A DNA stretch of 64,000 bases from Allobosea sp. LC85 (lineage in GTDB: Bacteria; Pseudomonadota; Alphaproteobacteria; Rhizobiales; Beijerinckiaceae). Location: positions 124,001-188,000 of the forward strand of contig NZ_JPKG01000059.1 in assembly GCF_000735605.1 (NCBI RefSeq), given 5' to 3'. Position 1 is the stretch's first letter, and each line of letters begins with the position of its first letter. Below, piece after piece: positions 33,359-42,416 of the stretch. Below the pieces are notes generated by a model. It did no database searches and was not told where the DNA came from. It saw nothing but the letters and a program-made list of their open reading frames with translations. A program made the translations under genes and the position numbers.

Positions 33359-34168
33359 TTACGGGGTGATGAGGGGAACGCTGCCGGCGAGATCACCCGT
33401 GGGCGGATCGGCAGCGGGATCGAGAACAGGCGGCGCCGCATCACCGGCCACGCGCGCCATGTTGGCGGCAAGCCGCAATTCGGCGATCTGCGTGAAGGCG
33501 GCGGAGGAACCCAGCGCCGCCGCGACGACATCACAGACGCCGCGACCGTAACTGCCTTCCGGCAGAGACCTGGCGACGCTGCGCAGCGGCTCGGGCAGGC
33601 GGTCGAATCCTGCCGCGCTGGCCGGCGGCCGACGGTCGGTCTTTCGCAATTTGCAATCGAATTCGACCCGCAAGGCTGAGAGCCGCGTGTCGAGGTCGGC
33701 GTCACGCCAGGGTTTGCTCTCTACCCGCGTCACAGTGTCGAGGATCTCGCAGAGCGGCTTGCTCATCCGCGCGTCGGTGAGGACCTGCCTGACCTGCTCA
33801 TCGATCATGTCCAGCATGGCCTCGGCAAGGGGATCGAGCGCCACCGCCGGAACGATGTAGCTTCCACCATCATCGAGCTTCATCACTGCCGGAACCATGA
33901 TCTCGAAGGCGAGTGTGGCATGATCGGCGCCATCGATCAGGGCATCCTGCGCTGTGCCATAGGCCTCGGTTTTGGCTTCGTCAGAAAACACCGCAATGAC
34001 CGGGAGCCGCTTCGAGGCCTCGTCCGCGAAGCTCTCCGGCGTCAGCTGGCTGTCGAGCACCCTGCCCTCCGCTCCTGTCGGCCAGATGGGGGTGGCTGCC
34101 GACTGCAGCGCGAACGGGTTGAGCGCCTCGATCGCGGCGAGGCGTAGCGCGAGGCGCGAGAGGCTCAT
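33359..34168 (-). CDS. Phage tail/neck protein, possibly gp37-like
   Basis: 269 residues. SLSRLALRLAAIEALNPFALQSAATPIWPTG opens a terminator-like fold (short-strand protein beginning with helix and a conserved W/P region), and FEIMVPAVMKLDDG continues it. By position between the neck genes and DUF2635/sheath it corresponds to Mu gp37 or a tail terminator. It is longer than usual, with a C-terminal helical extension. Assignment rests mainly on gene order. Confidence 0.55.
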   Translation of the reverse strand: MSLSRLALRLAAIEALNPFALQSAATPIWPTGAEGRVLDSQLTPESFADEASKRLPVIAVFSDEAKTEAYGTAQDALIDGADHATLAFEIMVPAVMKLDDGGSYIVPAVALDPLAEAMLDMIDEQVRQVLTDARMSKPLCEILDTVTRVESKPWRDADLDTRLSALRVEFDCKLRKTDRRPPASAAGFDRLPEPLRSVARSLPEGSYGRGVCDVVAAALGSSAAFTQIAELRLAANMARVAGDAAPPVLDPAADPPTGDLAGSVPLITP

Positions 34169-34169
34169 G

Positions 34170-34574
34170 TCAGATCCGGGTCAGGGAAAGGTGCAGGCCG
34201 GACAGTCCGTCCGGCATCGGCTCGGCAACGCGGTAGCGGATGCCGGGTCGGTCCTCATATTCGAGTTCGTCGCCCTTCCCGGGCACCCAGCCGAGTGCGG
34301 CCGGCTTCACCGTCGCGACATGGCGAGTGCCTGAGACGCCCTGACCGAAATTGCCGGGTGGCATCGGCATGCCCCTGCCACCGAGCTGCGCCCGCTCATT
34401 CCATTCCGAACGAATGACCGGAACGCCAATCAGGATCACCCGATCGGGATCGGCCACGGAGCCGCCGTTCAACCCCGCCGCTCCGGGTTTCATCGGGTAG
34501 AGCGTGGAGCGGTCGCCGAACGCAGCCTGCGCCGCATCCAGCATCATCGCATCGAGGGCAGCGAACTGGCTCAT
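34170..34574 (-). CDS. Head-tail connector protein, hypothetical
   Basis: 134 residues from ATG 34574, overlapping the stop of the gpZ-like gene (TGATG). Contains FAALDAMMLDAAQAAFGDRSTLYP and VILIGVPVIRSEWNERAQLGG, resembling small head-tail joining proteins (lambda FII/HK97 gp-type). Placed by order: head decoration, neck, then tail. Confidence 0.6.
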   Translation of the reverse strand: MSQFAALDAMMLDAAQAAFGDRSTLYPMKPGAAGLNGGSVADPDRVILIGVPVIRSEWNERAQLGGRGMPMPPGNFGQGVSGTRHVATVKPAALGWVPGKGDELEYEDRPGIRYRVAEPMPDGLSGLHLSLTRI

Positions 34575-35161
34575 CAATAGCCTCGAAGGATCGCGCCGAG
34601 CGCGCTGGCGAGCGCAGGTCCGAGCCGGGCCGAGGCCTGGCTCTCCCAGGTGCGACGCGGCGCCGACGCCGCCATCGCCTCGGGAATTCCGGGCCCGCGC
34701 GGACGATCGAGTGCCCATTTGCCGTGACCGGTTCGGCGCCAGACCGCGTGCGAGATCCCCGAACGCTTGCGGCGCGGGAACTTGGCAGAGAGGTAGAACG
34801 AGCGACCGATCTGCTTGCGGGAGCCCAGCCAGTTGATCGAGGCGCCGGTTGGTGCCTCCTTTGGCTGGTAATAGATCGCCGGCAGCCCCTGGCCGAAGCC
34901 GGCCAGAGAATAGACCAGCCGCGCCGCCGTCGCCTTCTTCCGGCTGGTGCGACGCTTGATGACGTTGCCGACCGGCGCCTTCGCGTAGGGATGGCTGCGC
35001 AGGCCGAGCGTCGTCTTCACGACGCGAAGATAGGCGTTCTCGGTCGGCACGCCGGCACGATTGAGCGCCCGGGCCAATCCGACCGGAGCGCGCGACCCTG
35101 CCGCGACGAGCATCCGCTCGAGATCCTGTGAACGGATCTCTGTCCTGATGCCGACGCTCAT
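34574..35161 (-). CDS. Minor tail protein Z-like (tail completion)
   Basis: 195 residues, basic. LARALNRAGVPTENAYLRVVKTTLGLRS and SKFPRRKRSG-like segments resemble lambda gpZ/prophage minor tail protein Z, needed to complete the tail before it joins the head. The position between head and tail genes fits. Moderate confidence because the family is divergent. Confidence 0.62.
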   Translation of the reverse strand: MSVGIRTEIRSQDLERMLVAAGSRAPVGLARALNRAGVPTENAYLRVVKTTLGLRSHPYAKAPVGNVIKRRTSRKKATAARLVYSLAGFGQGLPAIYYQPKEAPTGASINWLGSRKQIGRSFYLSAKFPRRKRSGISHAVWRRTGHGKWALDRPRGPGIPEAMAASAPRRTWESQASARLGPALASALGAILRGY

Positions 35162-35170
35162 TGCCTTGGC

Positions 35171-35359
35171 TCAGCCTCTTCGAGAGAGTACCGCCGCGGC
35201 GGCCTGGGCGACCTGTGTCGAAGCGCGACGAACATCGCGCTGAAGTGAGGAGGACGTGGCACGGGTCAAGCGCGCCGCGTCCTGCCAAGCGCCCCGGCTC
35301 GCCGCAACAACAGCCTGGCCGAGCAACGAGCGCCGCTCGGCGCAGCCCCCGCAGGCCAT
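35171..35359 (-). CDS. Small hypothetical phage protein
   Basis: 62 residues from ATG 35359, which overlaps the stop of the DUF2190 gene (TAATG). It has MACGGC at the N-terminus and is otherwise an alanine/arginine helix. No family. Overlap coupling supports it being a gene. Confidence 0.5.
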   Translation of the reverse strand: MACGGCAERRSLLGQAVVAASRGAWQDAARLTRATSSSLQRDVRRASTQVAQAAAAVLSRRG

Positions 35360-35694
35360 TACGCCACGATGCCGAGCAAGACCTCGGCGACCGCGTCGCC
35401 GTTGACGCGATCGTTGCGCGCGGTGCCGATCAGGGTGTTGCCGGCCGACACGTTGGTGACGACCTTGGCGGCATTGTCCCAATAGAGCTTGGCGCCGACG
35501 AGCCAGTTGACGCCGGCCGCCTTCGGGAGCTCCCAGACGCCAGTGCGGTGGAGCGGGAAGCCGACGCCGGCCGCAGCCGTGTTGCCGGCGACGCCGAACA
35601 GCGCGCCGATGAGATAGGCCAGTCCCGAGATGACGCCGCCGGCCGGAGCCGGCACGGTGACGGGATCGGCCTGGGCGATGAAATTCTTGGCCAT
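35359..35694 (-). CDS. DUF2190 capsid decoration-type protein
   Basis: 111 residues from ATG 35694. AKNFIAQADPVTVPAPAGG, a hydrophobic GVISGLAYLIGALFGVAG, and FPLHRTGVWELPKAAGVNW...GAKLYWDN are the DUF2190 pattern. Members lie just after capsid genes and are structural, probably decoration-like. It fits that place here. Confidence 0.82.
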   Translation of the reverse strand: MAKNFIAQADPVTVPAPAGGVISGLAYLIGALFGVAGNTAAAGVGFPLHRTGVWELPKAAGVNWLVGAKLYWDNAAKVVTNVSAGNTLIGTARNDRVNGDAVAEVLLGIVA

Positions 35695-35734
35695 GGATGG
35701 CACTCCGATGAGGACGGGAAAGGCCTTTCCAGAA

Positions 35735-35756
35735 CCCGCCGCGGCAAGGCGGCGGG
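35735..35756 (-). terminator. Hairpin after the capsid gene
   Basis: CCCGCCGC and GCGGCGGG form a perfect 8-bp stem with a 6-nt loop between the protease-capsid gene and DUF2190. A second palindrome, GGAAAGGCCTTTCC, follows at 35717-35730 and leads into the next gene. The stem nearly repeats that after the sheath gene. Confidence 0.55.
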
Positions 35757-35791
35757 CTGGTCGAAAGGCCTTGAGGACCGATCAGCGCCGC

Positions 35792-37822
35792 TCAGGCGCC
35801 GATGTTCTTGAACAGGCCGCGCGGGTCGAGGGCGGAGGCGCCGGCGTCGATACGGACCTTCATCTTGGTCCCGTCGACGTTCCAGTCGTTTTCCTGGTCG
35901 AGGAAAGGCTCCTCGACGCCATCGAGGAAGGAGACCTCGATCGTGTCCTGCGTCTTGTCGGCCGCGAAGAACCAGGCCGTGGCGGAAGCGTCGTCCAGCC
36001 AGTCCGAGAAGACCGGCTCGATGAAGCCCTGCGCCCGGTTCTTCAGGGCCGGGTTCGTCTGCCCCAGCTCGGTGGCCGAGGTCAGGAGCTGGCGGACCGA
36101 AAACTCCTTCGCCACCGGAAACAGGCCGAACTTCGGGCGGATGCGATAGCGGGTCTTGCCGTCGGTCCCGCCAACATGCTTGGTCCGCATCCAGGTCGCG
36201 ACCGCCTCGAAGCTGTCAGCCGAGGGAGCGGCATTCGCCGGGGCACCGCCACCGATGCCGGAGAGGTTCTTGCGGTTGGCGTGGAAGAGAGGATCGCCGC
36301 CCTGGAAGGCGCCGTTCGCGATCAGCAGGGCGTAGGGTAGAGAATCTACTGTGACACGCGCCGCGATACCCTGCTTGCGCGGGATATCGGAGAAGGCGTC
36401 GAGGTCGTCGTTGATGACCATCTCGCGAGTCATGCTGAAGGCCTGGCCGTAGGTCGCGAGCATGACGGTGACCTTGCTGTCCTGCAGGGTCGCATACTCG
36501 TAGGCTGTGCCTTCCGGCTTCTTCTTCAGCATCGGCAGCGGGCCGACGCCATAGCGGTTGGCGATCTTGAAGTCGGAGAGCGAGCCCTTCTTCGTCCAGA
36601 GCTGATAGGTCGTATCCGCCTGGTCCCAGCCGGCCATCATCGACTTGTTGGCCACAGCCTCGAGGATCGTGCCGAAGTCGCCAGTCGAATGCATGCCGCC
36701 AGACGCCAGAGGACGGCCGATCATCGTGAAGGCGCGGCCAACCATCTGCAGGCGGTTTCCGGTCGCCGCCATGCCGGCGCGGACGAGCGCCTCCTCGGCA
36801 AGGCGCTCCAGCCGCATGCCGGTGAACTCATTGCGCTCGCCGCCCTCGATGCCGGCCCGCATCAGGATGCCCTTGGTCGCACCCTCGATCAGCTTGTCGC
36901 GAGCGTCGGCGGTGACCGTCGCCGGCGAGCCGCCGGGCTTCGGCTTGTCCTTGTTGCTGGCCTCGGCCATTGCGTCGATCAGCTTGGCCTGCGCGGTCGC
37001 GAGGTCTGCACTCTCGTCAGCAATCCGGTTCACGTCGGCAACCGACAGGCCCGACTTCTCCGCACTGGCGGAGAAGGTGCGGAACCAGGACTTCTCGGTG
37101 GTCTGGGGCTCGGTCTTGGTTTCGGTGACCTTCGCAGGGTCCGCCGGGTCGGTACGAACGGTCATGTTCGCTTCCTTGTGTTGAGCGGCGGCAGCCGCGG
37201 GGGGATTGGTCTTGACACGCCGCGGCAGCCCGTCAGGGGCGTGCGCATAGACGCGGTAATCGAAAGCGGCGGTAGAGAGCGCCGCGTCGCTGAGAACCGC
37301 AGTAGAGAGACCAGCCGCCACTGCCTCCTCGGCGGTGAACCAGGTCTCCGCCAGCATCAGGTCACGGACCTCCGCCTCCGGTTTTCCGGAACGATCGGCA
37401 TAGACGCGGGCGTACTGACCCGAGAGCTTGTCGAGCATGGCGCGCGACTTCTCGTGATCCTCGGCCGTGCCCCAGGTGATCCCGGAAGCGTCGTGGATCA
37501 TCATCATCGCGCCCGCGCGCATCTCGATGCTGTCACCGGCCATGGCGATCAGCGATGCAGCCGAGGCCGCGATCCCGTCGACGACGATCGCGACCTTGCC
37601 GCCGGTCAGCGCGTGCGCCCGCAACAGCGAGTAGATCGCGACACCGTCGAAGGCGATACCGCCGCCCGAGTTCAGCCGGACAGTGATATCGGCGCCGCCG
37701 TGCAGCGCGAGCGCCTTGGCGACATCGGACGGGGTAAAGCCATCGCCCCAGCCCCAGGGGTCGCCGACATCGCCATAGAGCAGGATCTCGCCGTCGACAT
37801 AAAGGCGATCGAGTGCGGTCAT
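35792..37822 (-). CDS. ClpP-like prohead protease fused to major capsid protein
   Basis: 676 residues in three parts. Residues 1-200 are a ClpP/S49-like protease (NSGGGIAFDGVAIYSLLR; nucleophile Ser in DGIAASAAS at about 87; His in MIHDASG at about 110). Residues 205-330 are a charged, scaffold-like delta region. The rest is an HK97-fold capsid (TKKGSLSDFKIANRYG, SKVTVMLATYGQAFSMTREMVINDD, NDWNVDGTKMKVRIDAG). This fusion is known in some phages. The protease should mature the capsid and remove itself. Overlaps the portal gene by ATGA. Confidence 0.92.
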   Translation of the reverse strand: MTALDRLYVDGEILLYGDVGDPWGWGDGFTPSDVAKALALHGGADITVRLNSGGGIAFDGVAIYSLLRAHALTGGKVAIVVDGIAASAASLIAMAGDSIEMRAGAMMMIHDASGITWGTAEDHEKSRAMLDKLSGQYARVYADRSGKPEAEVRDLMLAETWFTAEEAVAAGLSTAVLSDAALSTAAFDYRVYAHAPDGLPRRVKTNPPAAAAAQHKEANMTVRTDPADPAKVTETKTEPQTTEKSWFRTFSASAEKSGLSVADVNRIADESADLATAQAKLIDAMAEASNKDKPKPGGSPATVTADARDKLIEGATKGILMRAGIEGGERNEFTGMRLERLAEEALVRAGMAATGNRLQMVGRAFTMIGRPLASGGMHSTGDFGTILEAVANKSMMAGWDQADTTYQLWTKKGSLSDFKIANRYGVGPLPMLKKKPEGTAYEYATLQDSKVTVMLATYGQAFSMTREMVINDDLDAFSDIPRKQGIAARVTVDSLPYALLIANGAFQGGDPLFHANRKNLSGIGGGAPANAAPSADSFEAVATWMRTKHVGGTDGKTRYRIRPKFGLFPVAKEFSVRQLLTSATELGQTNPALKNRAQGFIEPVFSDWLDDASATAWFFAADKTQDTIEVSFLDGVEEPFLDQENDWNVDGTKMKVRIDAGASALDPRGLFKNIGA

Positions 37823-39318
37823 GGTTGGGTTTCCGGTTGCTGGACGACCGGCCCGGTTGCCGGGCGGCGGCCATCGGAATCGAAGCTGAGCTCGGCCTTG
37901 TCGGCGCGCTCGTTTTCGGACTTGAACTCGGCCTCGACAGCCTCCGGCTCGTAGCCGAGCGATCGGAGCGTCTCGGAGCGGGTCATCAACCCCGAACGGA
38001 TCATGTCCCGCATCATCGGGACCTCTTCCTTCGGGCTGATCAGCTCTCGGCGGGGCGGGGTGTGGTCCAACATCGCGCCGCGCGGCGGGCCACCCAGCGG
38101 GACGGTTGCCGCTTCAAGAAACCACCGGCCGACCGGGTCGCAGAACTGCGGGATCACAGCTTGCCAGCGCCAGACCTCGATCAGTCGCTGGAACACCAGG
38201 TAGCCGCGGCGGGACGAAGCGAAATTCTCCTGACTGTCATCCGACGCGATCTCGTTGAACGGGACGCCAAGCGACGACGCCACCTTGCGCAGGTTCATGC
38301 GGATGTAATCGGCATATCCCTGAACTTGCGGTGGCGAGGCGAAGCTGATCGTGTGCCCCGGCGCCATCTTGTGGATCATGCCGGGTTCGAGCACGTCCAC
38401 AGGCGATGCAGCCTTCGTCGTGCCGTTGATCGCGCCACCGATAGAGCTTGCCGCGGTAGGATCTGTCTCGAAGGCAGCAAAGCAGGCCGCCACCTTCTGC
38501 CGGACAAGTTCGGCCTCTTCGTAGTCCTTCAAGTCCCACAGGGTCATCATGGCAGGCGCCAACCAGGGAACACCCCGGCTCTGCCCCGGTCGATCGACCC
38601 GGTAAAGATGTGCAACATCCGCCGCCGGCACGCGTTTGGAGCGCTGCGAGCGGCGCACATTGGAGCTCACCGCGCCCGGGTGTTCTTCGAACAGCCAATA
38701 GGCGATGCGGCGGCCCTGCGCGTCGAACTCAATGCCCTGAACGCAATAGCCATCACCCTCCGGCCCGGTCTTGCCATCGTCGAGATAGTCAGCCTCGAGT
38801 AGCCGGACCTGGAATGGCACCGGCAGCCCCGCCGAGGCCTTCGGCGTATAGCGAACGGCCAGAACCTCACCGTCGCGCGCCAGGGCTCGCACTGCGGTGA
38901 ACTGCAAGCCTGCATAGGTTTGTCGCCCATCGAAATCGACGGCTGTGGTTTCAAGATGAGCCTTGATTAGGCCCTCGAGTTTCTTCTTGCTGCGGTCACC
39001 GGCACCGATCACGGAAGGCACGATTCCGGTTCCGACCACGTTGGTCGGGATCACCGAAAGACCGCGCTGGGCGTAAGGGTTGTTCCGCTCCATGTCGCGC
39101 GCGACATCACGCAACCGCCGCAGGGAGGTCAGGGCCTCGCCATCGGCCGATGTCGAGCCGATCTTACGGCCTTGTGTGCGATGACCGCGGGATGCGCCGT
39201 CATAGGCTGCTGTCGCATTTCGCAGAGCGGCAAGCCGAAGGCGGGCCTCAGCCCGACGAACCGCCAGGCCGGGCGCCAGCGCCGCCAGCGCCCGGTCTAG
39301 CAATGGTTCGCTTGTCAT
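37819..39318 (-). CDS. Portal protein, lambda (gpB) family
   Basis: 499 residues from ATG 39318, just after gpW. Family blocks are RDMERNNPYAQRGLSVIPTNVVGTG, QVRLLEADYLDDG, IAYWLFEEHPG, HLYRVDRPGQSRGVPWLAPAM and NFASSRRGYLVFQRLIEVWR. It forms the dodecameric DNA portal at one capsid vertex and docks the terminase. The length is usual for lambda-type portals. Confidence 0.93.
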   Translation of the reverse strand: MTSEPLLDRALAALAPGLAVRRAEARLRLAALRNATAAYDGASRGHRTQGRKIGSTSADGEALTSLRRLRDVARDMERNNPYAQRGLSVIPTNVVGTGIVPSVIGAGDRSKKKLEGLIKAHLETTAVDFDGRQTYAGLQFTAVRALARDGEVLAVRYTPKASAGLPVPFQVRLLEADYLDDGKTGPEGDGYCVQGIEFDAQGRRIAYWLFEEHPGAVSSNVRRSQRSKRVPAADVAHLYRVDRPGQSRGVPWLAPAMMTLWDLKDYEEAELVRQKVAACFAAFETDPTAASSIGGAINGTTKAASPVDVLEPGMIHKMAPGHTISFASPPQVQGYADYIRMNLRKVASSLGVPFNEIASDDSQENFASSRRGYLVFQRLIEVWRWQAVIPQFCDPVGRWFLEAATVPLGGPPRGAMLDHTPPRRELISPKEEVPMMRDMIRSGLMTRSETLRSLGYEPEAVEAEFKSENERADKAELSFDSDGRRPATGPVVQQPETQP

Positions 39319-39319
39319 A

Positions 39320-39532
39320 TCAGAGCCCGGAATTGTACCCGGCGACGCGCCGGTTGGTCGGCTGATTGCTGCCCCTGATCTCGGCCTCCATCTCGGCAAG
39401 GATCTGCCAGAGTTCGGAGAGAGGGCGGTTTTCAAGAACCCGGCGCGTCTCGCCGGAGCCGTATTCGATCCGCCGAGCGCCGGACGCGATGCCGACCTTC
39501 AACTTGTCGATATCGGCCTGGGTCCATGCCAT
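39320..39532 (-). CDS. gpW-family head-tail joining protein
   Basis: 70 residues. WTQADIDKLKVGIASGARRIEYGSGETRRVLENRPLSELWQILAEMEAEI shows the gpW order of helix, beta hairpin and helix. It lies between terminase and portal exactly as lambda W does. It seals the packaged head and prepares it for the tail. Confidence 0.87.
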   Translation of the reverse strand: MAWTQADIDKLKVGIASGARRIEYGSGETRRVLENRPLSELWQILAEMEAEIRGSNQPTNRRVAGYNSGL

Positions 39533-39537
39533 GGCGA

Positions 39538-41550
39538 TCAGCGCAACCAGTTCTTGCCGCGCCCGCCGAGCCAGTTGCCTTGCGGCGCCAGAGCTTCGGG
39601 CTCGAGATTGGCGGGTTGAAGTTCAGTCGAAAGAGTTGACGCCGCGGTGAAGAGATCCTGCCTCGTCACCTCCACCGGCAATCCGCGGTGGCGGGCGAGC
39701 GCAGCCCATTCGTCCTCGGTCGAGGTCGACAGGCCGAGATACTCAGCCAGCGCACGGTTGTAGACGCGGCAGTCAAGCAGGTGATTGTCCCGCCGCACCT
39801 TCCAGACCTTGCGGGTCCGGCCGCGGAACTTCTCGTCGGCCAAATACTCGGCCGTGAGCTGCTCGAAGTAGTTCAGCCCGAGCCAGGTCGGGAAATGGCA
39901 ATAGCCGTCCGGATCACGCAAAGCGCCGGACTTCAGTCCATCTTTGCGGAGATCGTCATAGACAGAGGCCTTCAGCGACCAGGTACCGACCGGCCAAAGC
40001 TTGCAGCCCTCGCGGATCTTGCGGCCGCCCAGATCGATGTCGACAAGCTTCGGCATGCCGATGGCCGGCAAACTCCAACCGTCGCGGCCATCGATCGCGA
40101 GAACGATGTCCTTGCCCGTATCGGGGTGCAGGCGCTGGCTTGCACGTACCCAGGAATAGACCACATGCGAGCGATAACCGGAATCGATGCCGAGAGCGTC
40201 GATGGTGCGGACCCCGCCGAACGCATCCGGGAAGGTGCGTCCTAGCGTCGCCTTGTGCAGCAGCGCGAACGCCTCGCCATCCGGCGATGAGGTATCGCCA
40301 TCGCAATAGTCCGTGTCGACCACCCAGCTCTCGCCGCTCGGCGACCAGGCGGTGATCTCGTACCAGATGCCGCGCATCTGCACGTCGGCCGCGCAGGTGA
40401 GCAGCAGACCGTTTGGCGGCACGCGGTAACGCGGTAGCCCGTCCTCGCGCCGCTCGAACAGTCTGACATGATCAGGCGCATCGCCCTTCATCTCGAAGGG
40501 CAAGCCGAGCGTCAGATTGTAGAAGGTCTTCTGCTTGGCGGTGTCAGTGCCGGCCTTGGCAGCGCGCTCGGCAATCTTCGCCCAAGGGACGAAGGGCGAA
40601 GACATCGCGTTGAAATGGTAACCCGGCATTTTGCCGGGCCCAGGGTCGGTCGCCTTCCAGCGCCCAGCCCGCACCATGTCCCGGCGCTCGTAATCCTCGA
40701 CCGGGCGGCCACAACAAGGGGCGACGTAAAAGGCCCGATAAGGCCACTCACTGTCGTACCGGAAGTTTGGGCCGAATTCGAAGACGAACTCGCTTGGATT
40801 ACCGTCCTCGCCGCAGCATTGCGGGCATTTTACGAACCATTTGCGCTTGTCTGAGGCGTCCCAGTAACGCTCGATATGCGAGCCGCCCTTGATGGTGGGC
40901 GTCGAGACATAGACCCGCTTCCATGAACCATCCTGAAGGAAGCTCTCCTGCCGGGCTTCGACCATGTCGAAGGGTGAGCCCTGGCCGTCCAGATCCTCGG
41001 CATACTCGTCGATCTCGTCCAGCCAGGCCTTGCGCACGGATTTGGAGCGCAGGTCGGCGGTCGATGAGGCAAGTGCCAGGGTCAGCGAACTGGCGCCGTA
41101 GCGCTTTTCATAGGTGGTCGAGGCCTTGCCGGAGCGCGCCGTCTGCGGCGCGACCTTCCGTGCCAGGCTCGGCGAATGGTCGATCGCGATCTGCAGCTTT
41201 TTCGAATTGAAGTCGGTCAGAGCGCCATCGGTCGGCTGCACGATCATCTGATCGCACGGCTCGATATCGATCGTGTGCCCGATCGCCGCGATCATCAGGG
41301 TGGTGAAGCCGGTTTGGGCCGACTTCATCACGCAGAATTCGTTGACCGGGCTGTCGATGCTGGTGTGGCCGAGCGGCTCCGCCACGAAGGGCGTCAGCAC
41401 GCGGCTCCAGGGCTCCAGCTTCTTCGGCCCGTCCGGCACGATCAGGTTGCGCTCGGCCCAGGTCGGCGGGTCTATCTGCTCTGGAGGCGTCAACACCGCG
41501 ACCAGCGCCCCGACGACGATCGCGAGGGCATCCGGTCGGGTCGGCGTCAT
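39538..41550 (-). CDS. Terminase large subunit, GpA family
   Basis: 670 residues. The ATPase domain has a deviant Walker A (VMKSAQTGFTT, about 74-84) and Walker B region KAWLDEIDEYAEDLDGQG. A zinc ribbon CPQCCGEDGN...CCGRP follows. The nuclease domain starts about residue 390 (ALGIDSGYRSHVVYSW; GKDIVLAIDGRDGW). It packages DNA and cuts it at cos or pac ends. The GpA family usually cuts at cos. Confidence 0.93.
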   Translation of the reverse strand: MTPTRPDALAIVVGALVAVLTPPEQIDPPTWAERNLIVPDGPKKLEPWSRVLTPFVAEPLGHTSIDSPVNEFCVMKSAQTGFTTLMIAAIGHTIDIEPCDQMIVQPTDGALTDFNSKKLQIAIDHSPSLARKVAPQTARSGKASTTYEKRYGASSLTLALASSTADLRSKSVRKAWLDEIDEYAEDLDGQGSPFDMVEARQESFLQDGSWKRVYVSTPTIKGGSHIERYWDASDKRKWFVKCPQCCGEDGNPSEFVFEFGPNFRYDSEWPYRAFYVAPCCGRPVEDYERRDMVRAGRWKATDPGPGKMPGYHFNAMSSPFVPWAKIAERAAKAGTDTAKQKTFYNLTLGLPFEMKGDAPDHVRLFERREDGLPRYRVPPNGLLLTCAADVQMRGIWYEITAWSPSGESWVVDTDYCDGDTSSPDGEAFALLHKATLGRTFPDAFGGVRTIDALGIDSGYRSHVVYSWVRASQRLHPDTGKDIVLAIDGRDGWSLPAIGMPKLVDIDLGGRKIREGCKLWPVGTWSLKASVYDDLRKDGLKSGALRDPDGYCHFPTWLGLNYFEQLTAEYLADEKFRGRTRKVWKVRRDNHLLDCRVYNRALAEYLGLSTSTEDEWAALARHRGLPVEVTRQDLFTAASTLSTELQPANLEPEALAPQGNWLGGRGKNWLR

Positions 41551-41551
41551 C

Positions 41552-42163
41552 TCAATCTTCCGGCGGATCGTCCGGCGTTTCGGCGGTTGCGGGGTGAAGC
41601 TTCAGCACCTTGCCGAGCTCCAAGGTCATCAGTTCGCGGGTTTCGCGAGCCTTAGTCTTGAGCAGCGTTCGCGCTCCGGCAGAGCCGGACTGCGCTACCG
41701 CTGCCGCGATATCGTCGGCGAGAGACGGCAGGGTCTCGATCGCCCTGGCGAGGGCCTCGGCGGCAACGGTGACGGCCTGCGCGATGTCCGCGATGGGCAG
41801 GATCTTGCCTTGGCGTTCTTCGAGGTCGAGCCGCGCGCTCTCGGCCTTGTAGGCCATGTGGCGCGCCTGCTCGGCGGTGTAAATCGGAGCGGTCGGATCG
41901 GCCTGCGGCGGAGCGGAATGCTGCCGCCTCGTCTCGGCACCGGCCGCCCTGGCCAGGTCGGTTGTCTCACCGATTACGCGGTCGAAGGCGGCGAGGTTGA
42001 CCAGGACAACCTTCCCCTTGCCGGGTTTGGTCGAAAGCTGGCCCTTGGCGACAAGACCCTTCACACGCTCAGAGACCGCAGCCTTGCTCAAGCCCTTGAG
42101 GCGGGCGAGATCGCTGACCGAGACCCAGGCCGCGCCAGCCGTGTTCGGGTCGTTCTCGGCCAT
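41552..42163 (-). CDS. Terminase small subunit-like DNA-packaging protein
   Basis: 203 residues. The N-terminal winged helix is AAWVSVSDLARLKGLSKAAVSERVKGLVAKGQ. A helical linker and oligomerisation region follow (EQARHMAYKAESARLDLEERQGKILPI), like lambda Nu1. It recognises the phage packaging site, probably just upstream (42164-42416). It directly precedes the large subunit. Confidence 0.83.
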   Translation of the reverse strand: MAENDPNTAGAAWVSVSDLARLKGLSKAAVSERVKGLVAKGQLSTKPGKGKVVLVNLAAFDRVIGETTDLARAAGAETRRQHSAPPQADPTAPIYTAEQARHMAYKAESARLDLEERQGKILPIADIAQAVTVAAEALARAIETLPSLADDIAAAVAQSGSAGARTLLKTKARETRELMTLELGKVLKLHPATAETPDDPPED

Positions 42164-42416
42164 GTTCGGTGTGTTCGGTCAGATTTCGGGAGGCGCCGCT
42201 AGAAAAATCCCGCGCCGCTTTCGCATCGCGGGTGGGGGCGGCGGGGGAAGGACCCGCGACGGGGCGGTCGAGGCCGGTCGCATGGTCGCCTCCCCCGCTG
42301 CGGAAACGCGAAAGCCCCGGCGCGGGTGGCATCGGGGCTTTCTTGACCTTTTTCAGTGTGGCCGACCCTATGTCAATGGGGTTGAGCCCGCAACATCCTC
42401 GTAACCCGTTGTCTAA
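42164..42416. other. Non-coding region upstream of the terminase genes; possible packaging site
   Basis: No gene is supported. Four GTTC-containing repeats (TGTTCGG type) lie at 42143-42176 across the small-subunit start. GC-rich inverted elements (CCCGCG, GCGGGG) fill 42190-42300, and a terminator hairpin lies at 42311-42341. Packaging sites commonly flank terminase genes. The evidence for a cos here is position only. Confidence 0.35.
42311..42341 (-). terminator. Intrinsic terminator upstream of the packaging operon
   Basis: AAAGCCCC and GGGGCTTT pair perfectly around a 15-nt GC-rich loop, with A and T tracts at the stem base. It separates replication genes from packaging genes. Leftward transcripts from the primase region would end here unless antiterminated. 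Confidence 0.65.

Noticed and set aside
42143..42176. SOS box at the terminase start (four GTTC repeats)
   Set aside because: Spacings between GTTC units are 5 and 8 nt, not the 7 required.
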